From CAYRGC01 sp964423795 (GTDB lineage Bacteria; Patescibacteriota; Gracilibacteria; Peribacterales; Peribacteraceae): a DNA stretch of 56,857 nucleotides. The stretch lies in the NCBI GenBank assembly GCA_964423795.1, contig CAYRGC010000009.1:1-56857 (forward strand). The letters are read 5' to 3'. Position numbers and translations under genes: made by a program. The number at the start of each line of letters is the position of its first letter. Within the stretch, counting starts at the first letter, position 1. Below the pieces are notes generated by a model that was not told where the DNA came from, did no database searches, and saw only the letters and a program-made list of their open reading frames with translations. Below are positions 38,860 through 47,219 of this stretch, piece after piece.

Positions 38860-39624
38860 TCAGGACGGCCCCGATGACAACGACCATAGCGCCGCATGCC
38901 ACGCGCGCATCGCCTCCGCGATATTAGCATTTTCAATGCGAACGATCGTCTTTTCGTCGTCATACGCAAAAAGCGCCACCGTATCGCCCGCGATGATCAT
39001 GTCGCACGTGAACGCCATAGCGTCGGGCAGAAGGCGAATGTCGTACCCGTCCTGCTCCCCGATCTCGCGCACGTACCGTTTTGCGCCGTCGTTACTCACA
39101 AGAAGATCGCGGCCGTGGAGCTCGCGGTCTTTTCCGAACATGTCCGCGACGATGTTCTTTCCGAACGCATCGAACATCGCCTGTGCATTGAAGATCCCCA
39201 CGAAGTCCTGGGAGAGCAGGTCACGGTACGTCTGACGGATCCCCTGCAAACCTTTGAGCATCGTGACACGCGGCTCGCCGATGAGCGACCCCGTCATCGC
39301 GGACAAAAAAGGCACGGCCGACGAGATCAACGGTTTGATATCCCGCATTTCCCGCTCACGCTGTTCCACAAGCTCCACGAGGCGTGACGGGGATTCGGCA
39401 AGGAAGTGGATGATGTTCCCGCGCTCGATTTCGGACGCCAGACCCTTAGAGACAAGCGACCGCAGAATGAGATAGGTATTCGTACGCGACTGTTTGGCAG
39501 CCTTGGAAATCATCGTCACGCGCGCCATCTTGAGCGGCAGCAATGACAGATACACCTCGGCCTCGTTTTCATCGAGTCCGATGCGCTGAAGCAGGGGCCG
39601 GATACCGTCCAAGCGATCAGTCAT
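38860..39624 (-). CDS. TrmB-type transcriptional regulator
   Basis: A 254-residue regulator. The N-terminal winged helix has IGLDENEAEVYLSLLPLKMA, then ISKAAKQSRTNTYLILRSLVSKGLA, typical of TrmB proteins. A coiled linker (LVEQREREMRDIK) follows, then an effector-type domain resembling those of archaeal and CPR TrmB homologues. I start it at ATG 39624; the upstream frame is AT-rich and unlikely to be translated. Its promoter region carries TTGTC/GACAA repeats, suggesting autoregulation and control of the divergent gene at 39780. The AT-rich composition suggests transfer. Confidence 0.82.
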   Translation of the reverse strand: MTDRLDGIRPLLQRIGLDENEAEVYLSLLPLKMARVTMISKAAKQSRTNTYLILRSLVSKGLASEIERGNIIHFLAESPSRLVELVEQREREMRDIKPLISSAVPFLSAMTGSLIGEPRVTMLKGLQGIRQTYRDLLSQDFVGIFNAQAMFDAFGKNIVADMFGKDRELHGRDLLVSNDGAKRYVREIGEQDGYDIRLLPDAMAFTCDMIIAGDTVALFAYDDEKTIVRIENANIAEAMRAWHAALWSLSSGPS

Positions 39625-39627
39625 TTG

Positions 39628-39647
39628 TTGTCCATAATTATAGACAA
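39628..39647. promoter_or_regulatory. TTGTC-N10-GACAA operator candidate
   Basis: An inverted repeat immediately upstream of the regulator's ATG, spanning a TATAAT on the minus strand. The half-site matches the palindrome at 39718-39727. Confidence 0.55.
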
Positions 39648-39717
39648 AATCATTTCTAATGTAAATATTGCTCTTATTGTAGGGAAGAAATACTTGTTCA
39701 TAATATTTTACAAAATA

Positions 39718-39727
39718 GACAATTGTC
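39718..39727. promoter_or_regulatory. GACAATTGTC palindrome, operator candidate
   Basis: A perfect 10-base palindrome just before TAGAAT (39729-39734), the -10 candidate of the gene at 39780. It uses the same GACAA half-site as the repeat at 39628-39647. Confidence 0.55.
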
Positions 39728-39779
39728 GTAGAATGGTTGCAGTTCCGGAACCTGATCATTCACACGAAAGGGAAGAATC

Positions 39780-40217
39780 ATGCAGTTTCAATGGTCGAAG
39801 TTGCTCGATGAGTACGTCGAACGAAGTATCCAAGCGACCCTCAGGGACGCGGGAGTGACAGAGCTCACCACAATGGAGCTCGAAATCATGCGATGCAAGG
39901 AACACAGGCATGCCCCGTACCTCTGGTCCATGGAAGGGATGGAAAATGGGCCTATACAGGCACATTTATGGGCGAATTGGCCCGATGCCCCCGAACGAAA
40001 GATTCCCATGTCCGTCCTGCGAATGCTCCAAAAACAATACGGGAACCGCCCCCTGATGAAGGCCCTCATCGTGGTCTGGTCAGGAGACACGTACGTTGTC
40101 GGGGATTTGGCCCTCAAAAACAATGTGCAGCCAGGCATGGGAGACATCGTGAATTTCATGGACGATGTAGAGAGCATCACGCTCTTCCGAACAAAAGGAA
40201 TCGACTTCGATGCATAA
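39780..40217 (+). CDS. Hypothetical protein divergent from the TrmB regulator
   Basis: A 145-residue soluble protein that I do not recognise. It opens MQFQWSKLLDEYVERSIQ and has a predicted beta-rich C-terminal half (ALIVVWSGDTYVVGDLAL). Unlike most genes here it has an upstream leader with an AAGGGAAGA-type stretch before the ATG. It shares a control region with the TrmB-type regulator and ends in a clear terminator, so it is probably the regulator's target. Composition is more AT-rich than the neighbours. Confidence 0.65.
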   Translation: MQFQWSKLLDEYVERSIQATLRDAGVTELTTMELEIMRCKEHRHAPYLWSMEGMENGPIQAHLWANWPDAPERKIPMSVLRMLQKQYGNRPLMKALIVVWSGDTYVVGDLALKNNVQPGMGDIVNFMDDVESITLFRTKGIDFDA

Positions 40218-40249
40218 GAACCGCATGGTTCACCCGACATGAATGATCC

Positions 40250-40280
40250 AGCCGTCTCTCCTTGTGAGAGGCGGCTTTTT
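40250..40280 (+). terminator. Rho-independent terminator
   Basis: AGCCGTCTCTC pairs with GAGAGGCGGCT (one G-U) around CTTGT and is followed by TTTT. It is the clearest plus-strand terminator in the window and closes the gene at 39780. Confidence 0.85.
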
Positions 40281-40312
40281 CATGGCTATTGTACTTACTA
40301 GCCTCTTTTCGC

Positions 40313-40318
40313 TACTGT
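40313..40318 (+). promoter_or_regulatory. TACTGT box, 8 bases before the ndk ATG
   Basis: TACTGT, then AGGCGCAT, then ATG 40327. Confidence 0.45.
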
Positions 40319-40326
40319 AGGCGCAT

Positions 40327-40746
40327 ATGCAACGCACTCTCATCCTCCTCAAGCCCGACACGGTCGGAAAGAAGTTCGCCGGCAAGGTGATCACGCGCTT
40401 CGAAGACGCGGGGTTCACGATCCGCGGCTGCAAGATGATCAAGCTCGATCCGAAGATCCTCAAGGAGCACTACGCGCACATCGCGGCGAAGCCCTTTTAC
40501 CCGGAGGTGGAGGCCTTCATGGGCTCGCTTCCGGTGATCGCGATGGTGATCGAGGGGGACGACGTCGTGGCCAAGGTGCGCGACATGCTCGGCGTCACGG
40601 ACAGCCGCAAGGCCGCACCGGGCACGCTCCGCGCCGAGTTCGGCGTGGACCAGATGGTGAACGTCGCCCACGCGTCCGACGGCCCCGAGGCCGCGGAGGC
40701 GGAGGTGAAGAGGTTCTTCAAGGCAGAGGAGCTGTTCTCCTACTAA
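40327..40746 (+). CDS. ndk: Nucleoside diphosphate kinase
   Basis: A 139-residue kinase equilibrating NTP pools. It shows TLILLKPDTVGKKFAG at the N-terminus, the KPFYPEVEAFMGS segment and the catalytic phospho-histidine in NVAHASD near residues 115-121. Length is typical. It is a single gene between a terminator and a word-repeat gap. Confidence 0.95.
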   Translation: MQRTLILLKPDTVGKKFAGKVITRFEDAGFTIRGCKMIKLDPKILKEHYAHIAAKPFYPEVEAFMGSLPVIAMVIEGDDVVAKVRDMLGVTDSRKAAPGTLRAEFGVDQMVNVAHASDGPEAAEAEVKRFFKAEELFSY

Positions 40747-40751
40747 GGGGA

Positions 40752-40835
40752 CAAAAGGTACAAAGGTTATAAAGGGAACAAAGGTATTCCTTTAGAAAAA
40801 CCTCATGCATTTGTCACCTTTGTAACCTTCTCTGG
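40752..40835. repeat. Word-repeat hairpin after ndk
   Basis: The left arm has GGTACAAAGGTTATAAAGGG followed by AACAAAGG. The right arm has CACCTTTGTAACCTT, its reverse complement in degenerate form. It lies between convergent ndk and the S41 peptidase gene. Confidence 0.65.
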
Positions 40836-40837
40836 TC

Positions 40838-42148
40838 TTACCGTGAGGAGATACTCGAGCTCGAACTCGACTTCGCCTCCGGCTTCTTCCCCGTCGTGAG
40901 GAATTCCACCGCCGCGTCGAGCTGGGGATCGCGCTTGGCGTCGATGTCCTCCTTCGTGCGGTCGACGACGATGTCCGGATGCACGCCCTCCTTGCCCAGG
41001 TCCTTGCCCTTGGGCGTGAGCCAGTGGGCAACGGTCACGCGGAGACTGGATCCGTCCGGAAGGTCGATGACCTCCTGCACCGTCCCCTTCCCGAAGGTCT
41101 TCTGCCCGACGATCGTGGCGCGGCCGTAATCCTGGAGCGCGCCCGCCGTGATCTCGGAGGCGCTCGCCGTGCCCTCGTTCACGAGGATCGCGAAGGGAAT
41201 GTCCGGAAAGAGCGGGCTGCCGCTGACGAAGTGGTTCTCCGGATCGCCGCTGCGGTGCTGCACCGAAACCACTTTGCCCTCTTTGAGGAACATCGAGACG
41301 AGATCGACGGCGCCGTCGAGGTAGCCGCCGCCGTTGTACCGGAGATCGAGGATGATCGACTTCACTTTCTGGTCCTGGAACGACTGGAACACCTGGCGGA
41401 GCTCGTCGATGGAACTGTCGCCGAATTGGTTGAGGGACACGTAACCGATCTCCCCGTCCTTCACGGGGATCGTCTTCGATTCGACGCTCGGGATGTGGAT
41501 CTCGTCGCGGACGATCGTGAAGGCGAGGAAATCGCGGCTCTTCGCGCGAGCCACTTCGAGTTGCACGGACGTGTCCTTGGGACCGCGGATCTTGCTCACC
41601 ACGTCCTGCAGGGTCATGCCCTCGGTGGACTCGCCGTTCACGTTGAGGATGACGTCGTCGGGCAGGAGGCCCGCGCGCTGCGCCGGCGATCCCTTGATGG
41701 GCATCACGACGACGATCTCGCCGTCGCGATCGATGAGCTCGGCACCGATGCCCTCGAGCGTGCCGGAGAGCCCGTCGCGGAAGTTGTCGTTCTCCTGGGG
41801 ATCCATGAGAAGGGTGTAGGGATCGCCCACGGCCTTCACGAGACCGGCGGTGGCGCCGCGGACCAGCTTCTGCGTCTGGAGCTTGCCGGGATCGACGTAG
41901 TTATCGAGAAGAAGGTGCCAGACGCGCCACATCAGGCGCAGATCCGCGTCGGATTCCGGATGTTCCGTGACGGCGCCGCTCCCCGTGAGGGCGGAAAGGG
42001 CGCTGTCTTGCGCCTGGACCTCGGGAGCCATCCAGCCTTCCCGTACGAGACGGGCGTGTTCGCGCTGCACGCCGACCTGCCATCCCAAAAGAAGGGCGAG
42101 GAGGGTGATACCGCCGAACTGGAACCAACGTTGCACGGGGGAGAGCAT
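40838..42148 (-). CDS. S41 family C-terminal processing peptidase
   Basis: A 436-residue serine protease (CtpA/Prc type). An N-terminal membrane anchor (GGITLLALLLGWQVGV) is followed by a PDZ domain (VVVMPIKGSPAQRAGLLPDD) and the catalytic domain, with the serine in NEGTASASEI and the lysine in VGQKTFGKGTV. The C-terminus is a serine-rich tail. It probably trims secreted or membrane proteins outside the membrane. I start it at ATG 42148, at the anchor helix; the much longer open frame upstream is antisense to the gene at 42230. Confidence 0.93.
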   Translation of the reverse strand: MLSPVQRWFQFGGITLLALLLGWQVGVQREHARLVREGWMAPEVQAQDSALSALTGSGAVTEHPESDADLRLMWRVWHLLLDNYVDPGKLQTQKLVRGATAGLVKAVGDPYTLLMDPQENDNFRDGLSGTLEGIGAELIDRDGEIVVVMPIKGSPAQRAGLLPDDVILNVNGESTEGMTLQDVVSKIRGPKDTSVQLEVARAKSRDFLAFTIVRDEIHIPSVESKTIPVKDGEIGYVSLNQFGDSSIDELRQVFQSFQDQKVKSIILDLRYNGGGYLDGAVDLVSMFLKEGKVVSVQHRSGDPENHFVSGSPLFPDIPFAILVNEGTASASEITAGALQDYGRATIVGQKTFGKGTVQEVIDLPDGSSLRVTVAHWLTPKGKDLGKEGVHPDIVVDRTKEDIDAKRDPQLDAAVEFLTTGKKPEAKSSSSSSISSR

Positions 42149-42214
42149 AGCCCAACCGCGGCGAGCGTCACGGGAAAACGGCGAGATATTCCTCCGAAAC
42201 GCGCGCCGGTGCTG

Positions 42215-42220
42215 TAGACT
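42215..42220 (+). promoter_or_regulatory. TAGACT box, 9 bases before ATG 42230
   Basis: This promoter would drive the DUF1858-IscA gene and the overlapping transporter gene. Confidence 0.5.
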
Positions 42221-42229
42221 CCGTGGTCC

Positions 42230-42793
42230 ATGAGCTTCGCGGCGCTTTCCTTCGACAGGCATACCTCCATCGCGGACATCGTGGCGCTCTGCCCGCAGGC
42301 GGAACCCGTGCTCGCGGAGTACGGCCTGCACTGCGTGGGGTGCGCGGGAAGCTCCTACGAAACGCTCGAGCAAGGCTGCCTCGGCCACGGATTCGGCGAC
42401 GACGAGATCGAGGCGCTCGTCGAGGACCTGAACGACGTCCTGAAGGAAATGCCCGCGCGCCCGGAGACGATCACCGTGACGCTTCCGGCCGCGAAGGCCA
42501 TCGGCGGCGTGGCGAAGGACGAGGGGCGCGAGGGGGAAGGACTCGTCGTGACCGTGGACGGCTCCGGCGGCTTCTGCATGGAGTTCCGTCGGGACCCCGA
42601 GGAGGGCGAGCGCGTGTTCTTCCACCCCGAGGAACCGTCGGTGCGCCTCTTCGCCTCGGCGCTCACGCTCCGCCGCATCGGCGGCGCCACCATCGACTTC
42701 CGGGACGACCGCTTCAAGCTCGATCTTCCCGAGGACGCGCTGATGCCGTCGGCGTGCGGGTGCAAGGACGGAGGGGAATGTGGATGTGAATGA
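42230..42793 (+). CDS. DUF1858 - IscA/HesB fusion protein
   Basis: A 187-residue two-domain protein. Residues 1-75 look like DUF1858, a small redox-disulfide domain, with HTSIADIVALCPQAEPVLAE and the CxxC in LHCVGCAG. Residues about 80-187 look like an A-type Fe-S carrier: LVVTVDGSGGFCMEF, then VRLFASALTLRRIGGATIDF and a final SACGCKDGGECGC, which aligns with the single Cys plus CGC ligands of IscA. The combination suggests Fe-S cluster handling linked to a thiol switch. Its last bases overlap the queuosine transporter start. Confidence 0.75.
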   Translation: MSFAALSFDRHTSIADIVALCPQAEPVLAEYGLHCVGCAGSSYETLEQGCLGHGFGDDEIEALVEDLNDVLKEMPARPETITVTLPAAKAIGGVAKDEGREGEGLVVTVDGSGGFCMEFRRDPEEGERVFFHPEEPSVRLFASALTLRRIGGATIDFRDDRFKLDLPEDALMPSACGCKDGGECGCE

Positions 42794-43539
42794 CAATAGA
42801 TCCTAGCAGGGACATACTGCCTTTTATGGGACCGCTGATCACAGATCCAGTCGTCGCAGCCAGACATCCTAACAAGTACCTGGGCATATTTGGCATGCTC
42901 TGGGTAACGTTCCTCTTGCTCGCGATTTACACGGCACCCAAAACATTCATATTGGGGCCAGTTGTCTTCTCCGTCTCGATTCTTGCGTATCCGTTCACAT
43001 ATATTTTTTCAGATATTTTCACGGAAGTGTACGGCTATCGCGTGACCCGTAGAATCGTCTGGACAGGTTTTATTTGCATCATTATCGCCTCACTCGTCAC
43101 CTACCTCTATACCGTCATCCCTCCCAGTGCTTCCTATCAGCATGATGATGCATTCAGACTGATTTTCCAGATCGGTCCTGTGCTCACCATGGCGATCATT
43201 ATGAGTTTTTTCAGCGGCGAGCTGACCAATTCTTTCGTACTGGCGAAGATGAAGATCTGGACGAAGGGTTCTCATGCGGGATTCCGGTACATCGCATCAA
43301 CGCTTGCGGGCCAGACAGTGGACAATACGATTTTCTTCGGCGTCGTCTACATCGTCAGCGGCGTCTTCGCATCTGATGAGCTGGTGCCTATCATCCTGAG
43401 CTCTGTCGTGTTCTGCACGCTGTGGGAGATCCTCATGCTTCCACTCACGTACAGAATCATCCGCTTTATCAAGGAACGCGAGGGTCTTGATGCCTATGAT
43501 CACGGAACAAATTTCAGTCCGTTTTCACTAAGAGAATGA
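42790..43539 (+). CDS. Queuosine precursor transporter (YhhQ/VUT family)
   Basis: A 249-residue membrane protein with about six helices, importing a 7-deazaguanine precursor of queuosine. SILAYPFTYIFSDIFTEVYG, then YRVTRRIVW and STLAGQTVDNTIFFG are the family signatures. The ATG overlaps the preceding stop by 4 bases (ATGA), so it is translationally coupled, yet it is clearly lower in GC than its neighbours and was probably acquired. No queuosine biosynthesis or tgt gene is in the window. Confidence 0.9.
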   Translation: MTIDPSRDILPFMGPLITDPVVAARHPNKYLGIFGMLWVTFLLLAIYTAPKTFILGPVVFSVSILAYPFTYIFSDIFTEVYGYRVTRRIVWTGFICIIIASLVTYLYTVIPPSASYQHDDAFRLIFQIGPVLTMAIIMSFFSGELTNSFVLAKMKIWTKGSHAGFRYIASTLAGQTVDNTIFFGVVYIVSGVFASDELVPIILSSVVFCTLWEILMLPLTYRIIRFIKEREGLDAYDHGTNFSPFSLRE

Positions 43540-43612
43540 TCTGAGCATCCCCGCGCTACGGGCAAAATTGTAGTGAAATGGTCTAAAGTGCGGCATACTC
43601 TGTTTCAATTCC

Positions 43613-44212
43613 ATGCTCCGCCTCCCCGCCTCCCTCGAACGACGCCTCCAGGAGATCTTCCCCCGGGCGCGTGAACGGGAGCGCTTCGTCGTGGACGCGA
43701 TCGAAGAAGCGCTCGCCCAGGGAACGTACGAGAACGAGGACTTGCCCGAGCACGTCGGGGGCACGCTGCACCTCTTCACGGACGGCGGTTCCCGGGGCAA
43801 CCCCGGCGAAGCGGCCATCGGTTGCGTGCTCGAGGACCCCGCCCGCGGCGTGACGCTCGAGGAACTGGGCCAGCGCATCGGCGTGGAGACCAACAACGTC
43901 GCCGAATACCGCGCCCTCGTGGAGGGCCTGCGCATGGCGCAGAAGTTCCAGCCGAACCGCCTCGTCTGCCACCTCGATTCCGAACTGGTCGTGAAGCAGG
44001 TGAACGGCGAGTACAAGGTGAAGATGCAGACGCTCCAACCCTATATCGACGAGATCCGGGAACTTTCCCTGAGCTTCCCGGACGTGGTCTTCCGCCACAT
44101 CCCTCGCGGGGACAACCACCGCGCCGACGCCCTCGTGAACCGGGCGCTCGATACCCAGCCGGCGCCCCTTCGGCGCCCGCAGCTGCGAGGAAACCCCACG
44201 TTGCCGTTTTAA
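43613..44212 (+). CDS. Ribonuclease HI family protein with N-terminal extension
   Basis: A 199-residue RNase H-like protein. The catalytic acids are visible as FTDGGSRGNPG, the Glu in ETNNVAEYRAL, CHLDSELVVKQ, and the later Asp in NHRADALVN. The first 45 or so residues (LPASLERRLQEIFPRARERE) form a helical extension that looks like a ribbon-helix-helix or coiled segment, not the usual hybrid-binding domain. It should cut RNA in RNA-DNA hybrids. It stands between the transporter and VanW genes. Confidence 0.88.
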   Translation: MLRLPASLERRLQEIFPRARERERFVVDAIEEALAQGTYENEDLPEHVGGTLHLFTDGGSRGNPGEAAIGCVLEDPARGVTLEELGQRIGVETNNVAEYRALVEGLRMAQKFQPNRLVCHLDSELVVKQVNGEYKVKMQTLQPYIDEIRELSLSFPDVVFRHIPRGDNHRADALVNRALDTQPAPLRRPQLRGNPTLPF

Positions 44213-44255
44213 GGAATTGTCCGGACATTTCCGGGACACGCCTCCCCGCGCCCGT

Positions 44256-44261
44256 TACACT
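44256..44261 (+). promoter_or_regulatory. TACACT box, 6 bases before GTG 44268
   Basis: It selects the GTG immediately before the signal peptide as the VanW start. Confidence 0.55.
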
Positions 44262-44267
44262 CGGCGC

Positions 44268-45560
44268 GTGTTGCGTCGTTCCCTCGTCATCGGCGTCCTC
44301 GGCCTGGCGGTAACCGTCGGGTCCGCGGCGACGGCTCATGCCGCCGCTCCGACCACGATCACGTTCCGCCACAAGCACTTCATCGTGAAGCTCGATCCCG
44401 CGGATTACCCGCAGTGGCGGCGCCCGGTGACGTCGTGGTCCCTGAACGGACGGGCGATCGAGCCCCCGGCCGATTGGCGCGTGGACGGCGACGTCCTTCC
44501 TCCCCTGCCCGTCGGCGTCACGCTCGAGACGCGCGTGGATTGGAACCGTTCCGCCATCCGCCGGACGCTCGCCCAGAACCTGTCCACCCTGCTCGACCGC
44601 CCGGCGGGGACCGTGACGATCGCGAAGGACGCGAAAGGCACGATCACCTTCGACGGCATCGGCCTCCCCGGCCGGGAGGTGGACCTGGACCGCGCGACGA
44701 CGCTCGCGATCCTCGCCCTCGAGGAAGGCGCCGACACCGTGGATGTTCCCGTGACGGAGACGCCCGCGCGCGTGACCGTGCTCGATCCCGATCTCCAGGC
44801 GCAGGGCATCAAGGAAGTGGTGACGGTGGGCGAATCCGTGTTCGTGGGTTCCCCGGTCAACCGTCAGCACAACATCACGGTGGGCCTCAAGCGGTTCGAC
44901 GGACACCTCATCCCGCGGGGCTCGACCTTCTCCTTCGTCGAGACACTCGGCCCCGTGAACGGGTCGACCGGTTACCGCAAGGAGCTCGTGATCAAGGGCG
45001 ACAAGACGGAACCCGATTACGGCGGCGGCCTCTGCCAGGTGAGCACCACCGCGTACCGCGGCGTGTGGGAGTACGGCTTCCCCATCGTGGCGCGGCGCAA
45101 CCACAGCTACGCCGTGAGCTATTACGGCCCGCAGGGTTCCGACGCGACGGTCTATCCGGGTTCCGCCGACATGCGGTTCCAGAACGACAGCCCCGGCGCC
45201 CTCCTCATGCAGACGTACCAGGAGAACCAGCACGCGTACTTCATCTACTACGGCACCAAGGACGATCGGAAAAGCGAGGTCTGGGGGCCGCTGATCCTGA
45301 GCACGAAGACCGCCCCGCCGGACCGCACGGTCTACACGACGGAGCTCGCCCCGGGCGAGAAGCGCAAGGTGGGCGACCGCCACCCGGGCATGACCGCGCT
45401 GTGGTACCGCTTCCGCACGACGATCGCGGGGGAAGAGACGACCGAGCCCGTGCTCTCCGTCTACGAGGCGCGCCCCCTCTACTATGAAGTGGGCGCCGAT
45501 CCGAACGCGGTGCCGACCGGCACCGCCGTCGACACGCCCGAGCCGCCGCGAGTCTTCTGA
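44268..45560 (+). CDS. VanW family secreted protein
   Basis: A 430-residue exported protein. From GTG 44268 it begins with a clean signal peptide (RRSLVIGVLGLAVTVGSAAT then AHAA). A peptidoglycan-binding-like domain follows, then the VanW domain with RGSTFSFVETLGPVNGSTGY and GGGLCQVSTTAYRGVWEYG, the family core. A C-terminal G5-like or beta segment closes it. Role in vancomycin resistance is not implied; most VanW proteins are cell-wall associated and uncharacterised. recO follows after 10 bases. Confidence 0.9.
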   Translation: MLRRSLVIGVLGLAVTVGSAATAHAAAPTTITFRHKHFIVKLDPADYPQWRRPVTSWSLNGRAIEPPADWRVDGDVLPPLPVGVTLETRVDWNRSAIRRTLAQNLSTLLDRPAGTVTIAKDAKGTITFDGIGLPGREVDLDRATTLAILALEEGADTVDVPVTETPARVTVLDPDLQAQGIKEVVTVGESVFVGSPVNRQHNITVGLKRFDGHLIPRGSTFSFVETLGPVNGSTGYRKELVIKGDKTEPDYGGGLCQVSTTAYRGVWEYGFPIVARRNHSYAVSYYGPQGSDATVYPGSADMRFQNDSPGALLMQTYQENQHAYFIYYGTKDDRKSEVWGPLILSTKTAPPDRTVYTTELAPGEKRKVGDRHPGMTALWYRFRTTIAGEETTEPVLSVYEARPLYYEVGADPNAVPTGTAVDTPEPPRVF

Positions 45561-45570
45561 CGCACCGGAT

Positions 45571-46215
45571 ATGGCCCGCTCCCGCTCCCTCGACGCCGTA
45601 GTCCTGCGCACGCATGACGTGGGCGAGGCCGACCGGTTCTGCATCCTGCTCACGGCCGAAGAGGGCAAGGTCGCTGCGCGCGCGCCCGGCGTCCGCCGGC
45701 TCACGAGCCGGATGGGCGCGGCGCTCGTGCCCTTCGCGGAGGTGCGCGTGCTCTTGAAGGAATCCTCCGCGGGCGACATCGTGGCCTCCGCGCAGCGGAT
45801 CGAGGACGGTCCTCCGCTCGGGCTGTCCGCCTTCGCGCAGGCGAGCGAGGGGGCCGAACTGCTCCTGCGCCTGCTCCAGGACGGAGAGCCCGCGGCGGGA
45901 GTCTTCCCGCACGCCCTCTCGTTTTTACGCGCCTGCGCGCTCGGGCTGCCGGACGCCTACCCCCGCTTCGCGCTGCGGTTATTGCATCTCCTCGGCCTCC
46001 TTCCCACGGCGGAACACGCGCGGCGGCTGCAGTCGCTCACGCGCGACGACGAACTCGTCCTCACCCTCGCCACGGGGAAGAGCGGCGACGCCCTCTGGAC
46101 GGATTCGGTTCCGGTGAGCGCGCGCCTGACGTCGCTGCTCACGCTGCTCCTCGGCGATCACCTCTCGTCCCCCCTCAAGGCGACGGGAGTGAGCGATCGG
46201 CTGCGCCGGGGCTGA
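45571..46215 (+). CDS. recO: DNA repair protein RecO
   Basis: A 214-residue RecO homologue acting with RecR in RecA loading. The N-terminal OB-fold shows LDAVVLRTHDVGEADRFCIL and the later GVRRLTSRMGAALVPFAEV; the C-terminal helical domain follows. The four zinc-binding cysteines of many RecO proteins are missing, so this is a zinc-less, short form. The start at ATG 45571 is 10 bases after the vanW-type stop, so the genes are probably coupled. Its stop abuts the convergent ftsX stop with no gap. Confidence 0.9.
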   Translation: MARSRSLDAVVLRTHDVGEADRFCILLTAEEGKVAARAPGVRRLTSRMGAALVPFAEVRVLLKESSAGDIVASAQRIEDGPPLGLSAFAQASEGAELLLRLLQDGEPAAGVFPHALSFLRACALGLPDAYPRFALRLLHLLGLLPTAEHARRLQSLTRDDELVLTLATGKSGDALWTDSVPVSARLTSLLTLLLGDHLSSPLKATGVSDRLRRG

Positions 46216-47160
46216 TCAGTACCGCGCGGCAGCGTCGCGACGAATGCCGAGCCACGCGCCGAAGAGGGACACGAGCGGGATCGCCGCGAGTTCGGCGACC
46301 GCGGCGGGGAGGCTCCAGAAGAGAAGCACGCGACCCGTCTCCACCCTGAGCGCCGCGAGCGATCCGCCGGGGCCCACGCTCGGCACGAGCGCGGGAAGCG
46401 CGGCGATGAAGACCCAGAGAAGCGCGGCCGAGAGCGCGCAGCCCGCGAGCAGCAGCACCGAGGACTCGGCGGCGAACGGCAGGAGGAGGGAGTACGGCGG
46501 CGCTCCGGCGGCGCGTTCCACGACGAGCTCGGCGCGACGCACGAGCGCGCGGCGGCGCACGAACTCCACGAGGAGCGCGACGCAGACGAGGAAGAGCAGG
46601 GCGGAAAGTCCGATCCCGAGAGTCTGGAGCGACGACGTGATGGCGCGCATCTCCTGCACCTCCTTCTCCTGATCCCCGATCGCCGAGAGGGACGCCGGAT
46701 CGACGACGCGGCTCCACTCCGGCTTGCGCGCGAACGCCGAGAAACGATCGAACGCGTCGAGCGAGCGCAGCGTCACGGCCACCGTGTCGGGAAAGGGATT
46801 CTGGATCTTGAACTGCTCGAGGAACGAGACGAGATCCGGCTCGCGAAGTCGCTCGCGCTCGTACGCCTGCTCGCGTGTGACGTACTCCACGCGCTCCACG
46901 TCGGGCACGTCGCGCGCGGCCACGAGGAACTCCTGCACGCCGTCGGCGGAAGCGCTCTTGAGCACCTCGAGCCGGATGGAATTGCCCGTCGTGAGCAGGG
47001 TGCCCGCGGCCTGCAGGCCGAACAGCACGAGCGCGAAGAGATGGACGAGCACGAGAACGCCGGTCAGCGCCGCAAGGCTGCCGATCCACGCGCGGTCGCG
47101 CTTGAGCGCGAGCAGTCCGCGCTGGATACCCCGGCGGACGAGAAGCGAATTGAAGGTCAC
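46216..47160 (-). CDS. ftsX: Cell division protein FtsX
   Basis: A 314-residue membrane partner of the ATPase FtsE; together they activate peptidoglycan hydrolases at the septum. A short cytoplasmic N-terminus, first helix (IGSLAALTGVLVLVHLFALV), a large external loop, and three C-terminal helices give the standard FtsX topology. The ERVEYVTREQAYERE stretch in the external loop is typical. The start is GTG 47160, with TAGAAT 6 bases upstream. ftsE is not adjacent, which is unusual. Confidence 0.88.
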   Translation of the reverse strand: MTFNSLLVRRGIQRGLLALKRDRAWIGSLAALTGVLVLVHLFALVLFGLQAAGTLLTTGNSIRLEVLKSASADGVQEFLVAARDVPDVERVEYVTREQAYERERLREPDLVSFLEQFKIQNPFPDTVAVTLRSLDAFDRFSAFARKPEWSRVVDPASLSAIGDQEKEVQEMRAITSSLQTLGIGLSALLFLVCVALLVEFVRRRALVRRAELVVERAAGAPPYSLLLPFAAESSVLLLAGCALSAALLWVFIAALPALVPSVGPGGSLAALRVETGRVLLFWSLPAAVAELAAIPLVSLFGAWLGIRRDAAARY

Positions 47161-47166
47161 GGGCTC

Positions 47167-47172
47167 ATTCTA
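47167..47172 (-). promoter_or_regulatory. TAGAAT box, 6 bases before the ftsX GTG
   Basis: A separate promoter for ftsX, matching its separation from ftsE. Confidence 0.5.
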
Positions 47173-47219
47173 GCGACGAACGCCCCGCGCGCACGTTGTG
47201 GGAGTGGGCAGAGTGATGT

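Noticed and set aside
42149..42796. Long N-terminal extension of the S41 peptidase frame
   Set aside because: It is antisense to the DUF1858-IscA gene, and the peptidase has a normal membrane anchor at ATG 42148.
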